Of a stretch of 64,000 nucleotides of DNA, positions 35,845 to 64,000 are shown in pieces; within the stretch, counting starts at the first letter, position 1; each line of letters begins with the position of its first letter. The stretch is from Acanthaster planci (Eukaryota > Echinodermata > Asteroidea > Valvatida > Acanthasteridae), in the NCBI RefSeq assembly GCF_001949145.1, contig NW_019091368.1:3248448-3312447 (forward strand), read 5' to 3'. The notes beneath the pieces are model-generated. The model did not search any database. It was not told the DNA's origin and saw only the letters and a list, made by a program, of their open reading frames with translations. A program made the translations under genes and the position numbers.

Positions 35845-38800
35845 CGGTCCTTTTTAGCTTTTATAAACCTATTCTGACGACATACAGGTCCTTCGTCAAA
35901 ACGACAGACTTTTTTTACATTATACAAATTGACGAGTTTTCTATGACCACTTGGAAAAGTACAACCGTTCACTGTTTGCTTCAGTTCTGTAAGTTCCCAG
36001 CACATTCCACCTGCGTCGATTTTGATCATTCTTTGGAATTCTTTACGCAAAACTCGGCATTATTCTCCTTTTGCGCGCGCGAACAGATTTAAAATTAAAG
36101 AGATGCGCGTTGCTTTTTTGCGCACAAACTGGTACTCGCAGCGTTGCACGCACGTTTTGACAGCGTGTACCACGTGCTTTCTTCCTGTAGGCCTACGTAC
36201 GGTCAGTCTGTGAAGGTTGCAGTAAACACAGTTAGCTGTTTCAATTTCTATGATTTCGCAACAGGGATTTTTCAAAAAAGATACAATTAAAAATTAGAAT
36301 GACATGCGGCTGGCATACATGTAATTGATTTCTTTTGATTTTTAGTGTAAAAGGTTAGGCCTACACGGACCCTTGATCAGAGCAATTTGCTTTTCTTTTG
36401 CATGTAAAATAACTCTCTGGATAAGTTAAATGGGAAGGCTGCGATGATGCAACCCCATGGGAAGACTGGTGCTTGATACCACGACGTCTGGATTAAAAGA
36501 CTAATTGTCGGACTTTGACCACCCGCCAATTGCCTTGAAAATGTCTTCTGCTTGCAGCATATACCTCTAATCCCATCCCCGGATGGCGACGGAATCACTT
36601 GCGATTGTTTTTCACGCTCATCTTCTCATCTATACTGTACCGGCTGTAATTGCCTATCAAGGAAACCAATTATGAGTGAAATTGGCAATCGTGAATGGTC
36701 ATTACGGGTGTCCGGCAACAATCCTCTATAGGCTCAGGTCTGGTGGCACACGCACGACACGCGCACACCAACACAGGCGCTTGGTGGTGGGTCTGCAATT
36801 TACCTCCGATTTGAGATCAATTTTTCACACCCTTGCGTAAATAATGCTCATATGCAAGTATTCAATTTGGCTGACGTGCTTATGTCACATCGAGTCTGAT
36901 GAAATAGGAAGTGGCTACTAAAACTGGGTCAGCAGGGTCACCGGACGGCCAAGTTTTCAATAGACGTGCTCTCCTTGGAAAATCCCACAAGACACTTTCC
37001 TTGACAAAAAGTTTGCTGTTGGAAGTGGCCGTTGTCTTTGAGCTGCAGAACTGGCTCCATCAACTCAGAAATGCAGGCCCTTATCAACAGAGGATAAAAT
37101 GCGGCAACTATCGCCATAATTTTAATACCCCATCCCCAATCCAACTCTAGGAAACTTGCTACCTGTTCCAGCTCTTACAAAATATTTCCTTTCCACAGTC
37201 TGGGTGTAAAACCCCAGTTTCAGATCAGCGTCAGTTACTTTTAAGAAAAACCACAATAAAAACGAATAGAATAAGAGCAAACCTTTTTCCTAGTTTCTCC
37301 ACAATTAGAAGTGCAACGGTGTCGCACCATATTCTGATCAATTATTCCCCACTGTCTCCCGGCGCTGCCTCTGGTGTGAAACTGGCATTTGCGTGACCCC
37401 GTTGTTGTGAAAGCCTCAGGGTGGGGATTTTTATCACAGGCATTTTTACCATTGGCTCATTTCATAGAGAGGCTGCCGCATGGCTGACAATTTTGTCATC
37501 TGAAGAGAGCATAATAATTATGGCCCAGAAATATACTACTTTGGGCACGATGTAAACATGTATCACGCAGTCGCGGACACAATTATTTAACAAAGCGGTA
37601 CCTTCCAGCTCATTTGCGCTTTATTTAGAATTCAAACATTTAAAAAAAAAGTCCATTCACTTTATACACTTTTGAAATAGAGCACTGCTTAACGACAAAA
37701 TCGGGGCTTTTTGTTAAGAGTTTAGTGAAACATGTACTTGCCTACGTCAATGACTTTTATAACTATTACGAACCCATTCTCCGAAAAAATCTTTAATAAA
37801 TATTAAGTCGATAAACTAATTCTACTTTCCATAACAAAAGAAGTCGGTAGACATATGCTAAACATACGCTAAACACGTTTGTTATTAAGGTTCAAATCTC
37901 ACGTAGTATTGCAATGAACGTTATACAGAAAAAAAAATTCTCGGGATCCAAAATAACCACTTCTTAACAAAGTGCACGCCGATATCGATGGAACTCGCCA
38001 CCAAATGAAATAATTATGTACATAAACAGAAAACGGTAAAATGATGTGGACTAGGAAGGAGAGGGCAGGGTCAGGCTTGTTGGCGACGTATACGGGTGGG
38101 AAATGTACACAGGCTACATAATACTGTATGATTAAAGAGCTCCAGGAGGTATTTCCATAAAATACACGTCAACAGGATGAAGGTGCGATAACACGCCCGG
38201 TTCAAGGGTATAAGTGTTGATCCCGTCACCTGGGTACAAACTGTAGACGCGTTCGTGGATATAATTTATTAACCGATAATGTTCCGTGGCAAGCTTAACG
38301 ATCGAGTCGAGCGGTGGTAGTGGTGGTGGGGGGGGTTGAAGGTTTCGATCAATAGTGCAGGGCTCTGGTGGATTAATTGACTGATCGCTAATATAGATCA
38401 TCAAAGTCTCACAGGTGGCAAATCCACTTATTTTCAACAATGAAGAGCTTTACCAAGTATTCAACTACACATTATTCTGTGGGTATGCTATTTGAGGAAT
38501 AAAATTGTTTGAACATTAAGGTTTTTAAACTTCAAATTAAAAGTGAAACTTTCTAATTGATTTCAAATAAGAAGAAAGTGGTAATCATCACCAGTCTCGA
38601 GCAATAAAATATCAAACCTTCCATTGCCATTTTGGTTGATAACCTTTTCCCCCGTTGTATCAAGGTAGCTTCGAAATGCTACAAACACTGACCCTGGTGT
38701 CAAATTAAGCTAGTGAGTAACATGCAGAGAATTTTGAGCTAGTTTACATTCAAGTTATTTGTCGCTGATGTGAATAGCACAAACTTGCTATGTCAGGAAT

Positions 38801-38952
38801 TTTCCCCCTTTTTTACACGTGCCATCACCATTTCAAGACAGTATCCATTTTGTTTCGCGGCGTTTTATCCACTGAAATAACCGTCCAGGTGATAGAAAAA
38901 AAAATCTCCGTCAGTTGGCTTTTGCCAGACAACTACACTCAGCTTTGGGGGG
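35845..38952. other. Intergenic DNA between coiled-coil gene and USP19
   Basis: It should contain the 5' untranslated region and promoter of the coiled-coil gene at its left end. A GCGCGCGC patch lies at about 36072. I see no identified gene. An open frame on the minus strand at 38132-38440 has a protein-like end but no family match. Confidence 0.35.
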
Positions 38953-39108
38953 ATGCACGTTTTCCTTGAAGAGAGCTTTGCAAGAGAGTTGCTACGTTAT
39001 GGAATACCTGGCAACAGAGGCACTGTCGGTAACCTTGACGACAGCACCGAGAAGTTACTAAACAGGAAAGATAACTCCAGGACCGGCAGCAGTCTGGAAA
39101 TGAGCAAG
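38953..39108 (+). other. Candidate exon, unknown protein
   Basis: A 52-codon segment from an ATG, containing FLEESFARELLRYGIPGNRG and DDSTEKLLNRKDNSR, ends AGCAAG|GTAACG, a good donor in phase 0. Composition looks coding and charged. There is no recognised family and no partner exon. It points towards the 3' end of USP19 on the opposite strand. Confidence 0.3.
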
Positions 39109-39768
39109 GTAACGCACTGGTCTCTACATCTGTAAAGTGTGTAGTTTCTTCAACTGGCCACTAGTGGCCTCCATACTGTTGCTAAAAAAAGTTTGGAACA
39201 GAGCCCTGTAAGTGAAAGCCAGAATCCAATTAGATTTGCCTGCAGAGAACCTGGCATTTTTCCAAACTTCAGTGTCATTTGTGGTTTCGGTTTCACTCTC
39301 ACAATTCGAACTGTTCTTGGATTGATTCTCTCCAACTGAACAGCAAATCAGGGTAATATGAGGCCAAAAATTAAGATTTGGTTTTGAGCGCTGAAGTCTC
39401 CTCAACCATTCGGAGGCTGGAAATAAAAACCACAATGAATAGAAAGTTTGGAAAATGGGCAAGGTAAAACTAATCAGTATTGAAAGAAAAAAGGGGACAC
39501 CAGGTCAACTGATGAACTTCACAACTGCAGAATAACAACTCCCCAAACTAGTTAATTCTATGTTTTCAGCTCCTTTTAAAATCTGCATGCCCATGCCTGT
39601 CTGCTATTGAGTCAGTGACTAAGATCTATCTGGCTGAGCACAAAGTTAGTTATTCCTATGTACATGGTTTACATCCCATATCAGTTTCAATTTCCTTATA
39701 AGCTTTACACGTTAAATAAAGTTTTGCAAGTTTCAAATCTCAAATTTTTGGTTTCACAGGTGTTAAAT

Positions 39769-39774
39769 TTTATT
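39769..39774 (-). terminator. USP19: Poly(A) signal of USP19
   Basis: TTTATT on the plus strand is AATAAA in the USP19 direction, 133 bp after the stop codon. A T/TG-rich stretch typical of downstream elements follows towards 39720-39760. Confidence 0.5.
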
Positions 39775-39906
39775 TTGTAACCATTTAAGGGATCCTGTAG
39801 ATTTAGCAAATGAGCAGGATTGACTGGGCCAGATCCAAGGAGGGCGGTAATAGTGAAGGGGGGGGGCTGGTCGAGGATCCAAAAAAAGAAAGGAAAAGAC
39901 GCAGTC

Positions 39907-57924
<18,018 letters not shown>

Positions 57925-58652
57925 GTTACAAACTGTTGTTGTTTTACTAGTTCCAGTAGGTGATTTGTGAACAACGCCTCTAATACTGGCACAAACCAGG
58001 ACGGGTGATAAAGAAGGAATTTACAATGACACAAATACCTGTGTGAAAAAAGAAATTCATGAAATGACAATTGAAAATATAGTATGGTTTGATAACCTAC
58101 ATATATATTCCTGTACCGAGCAGAAAAATTTACCAATCACACTAACCTGTCCCTTTTGCTTGTTGGTATGCATCCCAGATGTTTTTAGTGTACGGGGGTT
58201 GTTTTAATTGAACAAGTTGACTTGATTTTGAGACGAGATTTTGATATTTATATTGTAAACCGGAGTAACTTATCAATTCCACTGTAACCCCTTAAATTAA
58301 TAATTTCTATTTAACTCATTCAAAATTTACAGGGGAAATTTTTCTTTTCTTCCCACATGTGAGCAAGCCTTATTATCATTACTGGAATCTCCAATTCTCA
58401 CTTAATCCAAAGCCAGACTCAATAGACAGTTTAAGGACCATTTTGTACGTCAATTTGGAGGATTTTTATTTGGGGTATGAGCTAAGGACCCCCTGCATAT
58501 GACGCCACATCAGAGGGCATTTCCACTTCGCTTCATTTCCACTTTGCCATCCGTGCTCGAGTGTTATACAAGCCTCGTCAAAAAAATGGTCGAGAGAGGA
58601 GTTCCACAAATAACATGTAGTAAGTATAGAAAACTCTACGGCATTCACTAAA

Positions 58653-58803
58653 TTAACCCTCCTATGCTGAAGTCACTCTTTGGGTCACTTGGTAAACACC
58701 TCAAAGAAGCACAACTGTGTTGTGTTGTGCACTGCACCAACATGCAAGAGAGTGACCTTGGGCACTTGTGCATATTTGTGCTGTAAAACTAAAGGAGGGT
58801 TAA
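58653..58803. mobile_element. 151-bp MITE with TTAACCCTCCT ends
   Basis: The perfect 11-bp terminal inverted repeats are 'ttaaccctcct' and 'aggagggttaa'. The interior 'aagaagcacaactgtgttgtg' and 'gtgcactgcaccaac' is related by inversion to 51285-51420. Ends of the TTAA(CCCT) type recall piggyBac-like MITEs; the family assignment is inference. Confidence 0.8.
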
Positions 58804-59272
58804 TGTCAACTGTGTTGTCCATATGGTGAATTAATACAATATGGTTGGACTAGCATTGGGTTTATTTCTCATCCTCTTCAAGTTATTTCAGCTGTGCCTG
58901 GTTGATCGGATAAAGCTCGGCACACAGGAGATTTTGTGGAAACATGCTCGCTTCAAGTACAAGCAAGACAACCTGAAATTTAACTCAGGGACACAGAAAC
59001 TTCACAAATAGACAAGATACTAAGTTCTGAGAATTAACATAAAGAAATCTTGCAACATCAATTTTTTTTGATACGTGAGGTCACATATTACTTTTTTTTC
59101 TCACTTGCTAATAAAAATTTTAGGGTCTTGCCGAAAATTTGGGTCGGTCAGGAAATCGGAAGCATTGTTTTGGCCTTTACAAGTTGGATTCTCTGATCAT
59201 TATTTGGGTACTCAAACATCGATGTTTTTACTTATGTGCCTGATACTAAAGAACAGAATAAACGATAATTGA

Positions 59273-59318
59273 TGGGGCGAAGTGGGGATGGGGCGAAGTG
59301 GAAATGGGGCGAAGTGAC
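59273..59318. repeat. 16-bp tandem repeat, three units
   Basis: 'atggggcgaagtgg' appears three times, at a period of 16 bp. Confidence 0.85.
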
Positions 59319-59559
59319 CGAGACCCCACACACACATATTACATTACATGTAAGTTACATTACATACCAAGTTTGGACATTCATTTGATTTTCTGTAGTT
59401 AAGAAAACTAAGTGAAAATACTCATTTTTTTTCTTGAACTGGGAACACGATTTTCAGCTCTATTTTGGTAAAAGGTTTTGATGACTCAATGACTGTTCCT
59501 CTTCCTTTTACCACAGATGACCCAAATATGACTCTAAACTTCTTTTCCAGACATGTATT

Positions 59560-59785
59560 GTCAGAAAAGTGACAACCTGCTGTCCAATGGGCATGATGGG
59601 TAAGTCCACAGAACGTCTTCCCTTTCTGCATCCTGTGGACTTCTTTTGTTCACAAGTCCACAATGGGTTATGTACACGTGCGGTAACTTCCGCTTCAAGC
59701 GACGAGGCACTCATCCAATGCACACACCGGCCGGGTCCCCAGCCCCCGCGCGCAGCACGCAGGCGCTAAGTTACTGCCAGAAAAA
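59560..59785. promoter_or_regulatory. Probable bidirectional promoter USP19/CBLL1
   Basis: This is the most CpG-rich part of the intergenic DNA. It has an E-box CACGTG (about 59676), an ETS-type core 'acttccgc' (GCGGAAGT on the other strand, about 59687), and a GC-rich block 'ccggccgggtccccagcccc'. It lies 1.7-1.9 kb upstream of the USP19 ATG and 1.4-1.6 kb upstream of the first recognised CBLL1 exon. Function is inferred from position and composition only. Confidence 0.35.
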
Positions 59786-60890
59786 TCCGGTCATCTCGTA
59801 TTATAAATACTAGGTTACAAAAACAATTGACCTCACAAAGTCGACCCTGGACAAGCACCAACTATAAGACTTCATTCACTCACTTTTTTCTTGTTCTTTC
59901 CTGTATGTTCTTGTCCGACTGTAGTCATTTCGTTGAATGAAATTTCAGACTTAAAAGAACGATGTCTGATACACCTGAAAACCCATGCAAAGTGATTACG
60001 CATTTACTGTAGCCAGGTACAACTTCCTACATAATTCTAAAATTCTGCATAAGAGTCAAGGAACCAGTCTTTAACAAAAAGGAAAGGGAAAAGCAAAACG
60101 AGAGGGCGCCACAAAAACAGATTGAGCGCATGTTGATGAAATCGATACGCGTTGGTAGCTGTTATTTGGCACATAAATGTACGTAAGTTGTGCCTAATGT
60201 TATTAATAACTCGAAAAGCGTTCCCATTTTCCGCTTCCAACTTCATCTTCACGCATCCCCGGACTCTCTGTGTCTGAAGGAACAGAACAGTTTGGAAAGA
60301 ATTCCAAGTGTTTGAAAAACACCCAATTCACAAACCCCTTTTCATGCGTGCACCACAGACAATGTGACATGACGAATGTCATGACGGTCATGCTCGACTC
60401 TGTGAATGCGTTTGTTATCTGACATGTCTACTCTGAAGGTCTACTTGAAGGCTAAATGTTTTTACAGCTAAAGTAAACTATTTAAAACATGTTATTGCTT
60501 TCAGATGGCTGTAGGGAAAAATAAGTGGCGTCCGTTTGTTGAATTTTCTGAAATTAGAGCCATACATGTAGGCATAGGCCTACATGAAAATTCACTGTCA
60601 AGTCTTGTCAAGATCATATCATGTTGTTGAATGACATGATTTGCCTTTGAATGAAACCCACTCGTAGGATAATCATGGAGGAAGGAAATAATTGAACCAA
60701 GAGGGAGTAGGCCTACAGTAAATTTGCACTGAACATAGTTACATGTACTTTCAGCCTCCAACATGAACAACAAAAAATTATGGACAGGGCTGTTTACTTT
60801 GTAATCCTAACTTCTTTCTCAGTGGTCTACCACTACGAGTTGCATTTGTAGTAAAAGGAAAACAAACTATTTGAAGCCAATGCAGGTATT

Positions 60891-61050
60891 GCGCCCAACT
60901 ATGGCCTTGGCCCCAGCTGTACTTGGGCCAGTCCAACTATAATTGGCCGGTCCCAACTATAGTTGGGCTGGTCCCTTGGGCTGGTAGTTGGGATCGGCCC
61001 AACTACAGCCCAAGTATAGTTGGGACTGAGGCCATAGTTGGGGTGCGACA
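60891..61050. mobile_element. Foldback MITE with 8-bp target duplication
   Basis: The arms 'cccaactatggcc' and 'ggccatagttgggg' are inverted, and the interior repeats 'cccaactatagttggg' palindromes. The direct repeat CAGGTATT flanks it at 60883-60890 and 61051-61058, an 8-bp target-site duplication typical of hAT-type insertion. It lies 127 bp upstream of the first recognised CBLL1 exon. Confidence 0.8.
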
Positions 61051-61177
61051 CAGGTATTCTTTTTATGTGATTCAGCCATCAGTTGATGAAAATTCTACAT
61101 GATCTTGTTTAACTAACTAGGATTGCAGTAGTAGGCCTCTGCTTGTGAAATGTTAGAATCCTGTTGACTTCTTGTAG

Positions 61178-64000
61178 GTACTTTCATGCGATACATCTCC
61201 AGTCAGAATGGATAAGCACCCAGACATTTACACACATCCTTTTCCAAATCGGCACCTCAAATGGGACCATAAGGTAAATATACATGTAGTTGCCTTGTAA
61301 CTGTCTTTGTGTGCTTTCCAAAACTCCTTGTTCTTTATATCATCTGTAGGCATCCTGCAGAATTGGAAACAATCCAATAACGGGGAACAAAAGATATGTC
61401 TTTTACTTGATTTGCCAAACGCTCCTTGAATGTTGTTTCACACAAATCATCACTCATGTCAGTAAAACTAAAGACACAAAGAGCGCCAACCAGATGTCAG
61501 ATGATGTCAACTTATATGAACTTCTTTGTTTATTCATTTGTTGACAGTTTTTTTTAGGGGGGAGGAGAATATTCATATATGTCTCCATGACTCTTAAAAC
61601 AGTCACTGCTTTATCTCAGTCAAAGATCATTCACTCACACCTGGACTATGTCATATCCTATGTTACTCTATTATTCAGGAAGGATATGAACTCAGATATG
61701 TAGGGTTCACGATTTATTGTAGCATTCTGGTCGGTCGGTACATGTCACACAATCATGTGCTCACACGGGTTTCTTCCAAGTACTCAGGTGTGTCAAAGGT
61801 CATGCACTAACACAGTATATCCAAAGGAGGGCGCTGCGCCCCTCACAGACTATGATCAATCAATATCCGTTATTATTTCAGTTGAACCTCATTGGAGAAA
61901 AAGTGGTAGATCCTATGATTCACTGCTGTGAGAAATGTTGCCTGCCCATTCTGAGCTACGGACGAATGGTGAGTGGCCAAATTTTAACCCCTACTTAGTC
62001 TAGCTTTGTCGCTGCTTCACTCGATAGTGTCAGAGTACGTCACTGTGCTAGATTGTGGGCCGTTGATCCTGAGCCTCCATCCTCCAAAATCCTCGGGATG
62101 GTTTTGGAGAATTTTGGAAGATTGAGGCTGAATGGTTTGTCTGATTGCGGAGGATGCATTGTGTCAAGGGATTGGGTTCAACTTTCTGGTGTTTATGCTT
62201 CGCCAGGCGTAAATTCAAGCCCAGATTCGATATCATCTGCCCATCTCCACCATACCATTCGCACTGCCTCAACATCGATGACAGGAATTGCCAGAGGATT
62301 TTGGAAGGATTGAGGGAGCAGTCCTCCCCTGCCCCTCCAAAAAAAACCCACAATTTTGGAAGATGGAGACTATTTAATTTTTACTCTGAGGCATTTGAAG
62401 GATTTTGATGGACTGAGTATGCATCCTTGCTTATACAGTATCAGGAGTCAGGGTTCATGTACCTTAAACTGTGATTGAGGATTCCACATCCAAGTTCTTG
62501 TCTTTACCTTTTTGGTCTGCATTGAATGACAAATACTAAAAATAGTATGGTTACATAACAGGAATTGAGCTTACATTGACCAGCAATTCCTGCTCAAAGG
62601 AAGGTGCTGATGATGGTATATACGACTGTTTTATGAAATTACCACTGGATGATCACAGGCAAACACGGCCACATGAAAACATTCTCCTTGGTTTGCTTTT
62701 AAAAACTGTCATTTTGTTTATATTACACATATTTTTAGTATAATTTTTCAGAAAGATGATAAAGCACGTGTATGGTTTTTACCTCTAGATACCTTGCAAG
62801 CATGTCTTCTGCTTTGATTGTGCCAAAGCCACGGACAAGAGCTGCTTGAGGTCAGTGGGCCAGAGTTCAAAGTTATTAAAAATGAAGTGGATTCTTTTGT
62901 AGGGTTTGAATCTAACAGGTTTCAGAATTTTAAAGGACTGGTTTAAAGAAAAAGCAAAAGTGAACATTGAAAATAGCACATTGCAGCTTCAAAAATAGTT
63001 TTCTTTTTATAAAATGCAAAGAAGGAAAATGCTCATAGTAAAGCTATGTCCAGAAGTACCTTTTAGTAGCAACTTCTTGTGTCTTTTGTCATTATCTGCA
63101 TATTTATCTGTAATAGATGAAGCACAAGACCTAGCCATAGACACAAGATTTAGGTGCACCTTAAGTCTATTATCATAGTTGGTAAACTTGTAGCAGTGTG
63201 GCTCTGGCCCTCCAGGTTTGTTCTCATTGCATGGGAGAAGATCTGAGAGGGCTAGGGTTTATCTCTATGTCAATCTTTGTCTTCACACAGATGTGGTGAC
63301 AGCGTTCAGCGAATTGAACAATCCCCCCTGGGTGGTATCTTCTTGTGTACGCACGGGGGCTCCAAGCACAGCCCTGGGGGCTGCCGAAGGACTTACCTGT
63401 CTCAGCGAGACCTGCAGGCCCACATTAATCACCGGCACAACAGGCACCAGACGGCAGCCAGCAGCAGCAGCAGCGGTAGCAGCCAGTCGGCTGCCCCACC
63501 GCCAAGCAGCAGCAGCAACGACCAGGCCAGCCGGCACGAGCGCCCGATAGGGGAGGACCCCCGCACGGCCCGCTACGCTGCCCAGCCTGAGCCTTACAGC
63601 ACCCCCGTCAGCCAGCCCCCACACCTACATGACCGCATGCCCTACGAGACTGAGTCCGGGCCGGACATCCCAGACTCACCGACTGCCCACGGGGAGTATG
63701 GCATGGAGCGGGTGCAGGTCAGGAAGTCCAACCTCATCACCGTGCCCCTTCAGGAGGAGAAAACATATACTGGACATGAGCCTGGCCCCCCACCGCCCCA
63801 GCAGGGACACCAGGGGCACCAGCTCCCACCCCCTGCCGTGACTTACCCCGGGCAACAGCCCATGCCCCAGCACCAGGTCCCTCCCCCGCCCCCTCCCCAG
63901 TCTCCCTTGTACCCAGTCCAAGGGGTACCGCCGCCCATGGTCCACCCACCGCCGGCTCCCATGCCGTACTCAGGCGTAGCAGTCCGCCCAGTCATGACAG
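61178..64000 (+). CDS. CBLL1: E3 ubiquitin ligase Hakai (CBLL1) orthologue, 3' cut
   Basis: Hakai ubiquitinates tyrosine-phosphorylated proteins such as E-cadherin and is a subunit of the m6A writer-associated complex (family knowledge). Exons are 61178-61273, 61882-61968, 62789-62850 and 63291 to the window end. Their phases agree: 0, 0, 2. The first recognised exon ends [12 protein letters not shown] and is open at its 5' side, with an in-frame ATG at 61208. The human N-terminal segment before this is not found, so upstream exon(s) may be missing. The chain continues with [10 protein letters not shown], a C3HC4 RING, a C2H2-like finger ending QAHINHRH, Ser/Gln runs, the conserved [13 protein letters not shown] motif and a long Pro/Gln/His-rich tail. 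The reading frame is still open at 64000. Confidence 0.93.
61882..62850 (+). other. CBLL1: CBLL1 RING finger exons
   Basis: Exon 2 supplies CCEKCCLPI and SYGRM. Exon 3 supplies [11 protein letters not shown] and SCLR, and exon 4 completes [10 protein letters not shown]. The order C-x2-C, C-x-H-x2-C-x2-C, C-x2-C is a C3HC4 RING. The H-V-F-C-F-D-C block is nearly identical to human Hakai. Confidence 0.95.
63291..64000 (+). other. CBLL1: CBLL1 zinc finger and proline-rich exon
   Basis: After RIEQ comes IFLCTHGG, then [21 protein letters not shown], the atypical C2H2 finger that forms the HYB phosphotyrosine-binding dimer in Hakai. The linker KHSPGG is slightly longer than in human. The remainder is Ser/Gln-rich, then Pro-rich with the conserved NLITVPLQ motif. 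No donor or stop is identifiable before the window ends. Confidence 0.92.

Larger units (their letters stand above)
57925..61177. other. Head-to-head intergenic region USP19/CBLL1
   Basis: It contains two foldback elements, a 16-bp tandem repeat and a CpG-richer segment near 59.6-59.8 kb. No coding exon is clearly supported. The 5' untranslated exon of USP19 and the first CBLL1 exon(s) are expected here. A plus-strand donor GATGG|GTAAGT at 59599 could end a first CBLL1 exon. Confidence 0.4.

Noticed and set aside
38132-38440. 102-codon minus-strand open frame with Pro-rich centre
   Set aside because: Possible terminal exon, but the family is unknown, no partner exon is seen, and the poly-Pro part comes from a GGT/G-rich low-complexity run.

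Overview
The window is animal nuclear DNA. Genes are split into many short exons with GT..AG introns, exon codons are GC-rich, and introns and intergenic DNA are AT-richer, with numerous short foldback (MITE-like) elements and long G/C homopolymers. The content (USP19 and CBLL1/Hakai orthologues, TSR-rich secreted proteins) plus one foldback family with a 'ggcccgatttca..gctgcttac' type end suggests an invertebrate deuterostome. I lean towards an echinoderm; amphioxus or a hemichordate cannot be excluded from sequence alone.

Left third (2.2-19.4 kb): two secreted thrombospondin type-1 repeat (TSR) genes lie tail to tail. The plus-strand gene (2270-7426) has a signal-peptide exon, a short Cys-poor exon and three TSR exons. 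The minus-strand gene (19385-10972) has a signal-peptide exon, an exon whose cysteine pattern resembles the N-terminal TSR0 domain of properdin, and three TSR exons. All their introns can be read as phase 1, and both genes stop immediately after the last TSR. They look like an inverted duplicate of a properdin-like gene. Each carries its own short tandem duplication that adds N-glycosylation sequons and cysteines.

Middle (19.4-39.9 kb): this part is gene-poor. It holds one three-exon minus-strand gene (35844-33772) for a 340-residue coiled-coil protein I do not recognise, whose first intron appears to be GC-AG. A few candidate exons with good splice donors remain unassigned.

Right third (39.9-64 kb): a complete 27-coding-exon minus-strand USP19 orthologue (57924-39907) has CS-CS-USP architecture with an internal ubiquitin-like insert and MYND finger. 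It ends in an acidic tail and lacks the membrane anchor of some human isoforms. Head to head with it, on the plus strand, is the 5' part of a CBLL1/Hakai orthologue (61178 to the window end) with RING, zinc-finger and proline-rich region. The roughly 3.2 kb between them probably holds a shared promoter near 59.6-59.8 kb. USP19 (deubiquitination, Hsp90-linked) and CBLL1 (E3 ligase, m6A writer cofactor) both act in ubiquitin biology, but no joint pathway is implied by the sequence.
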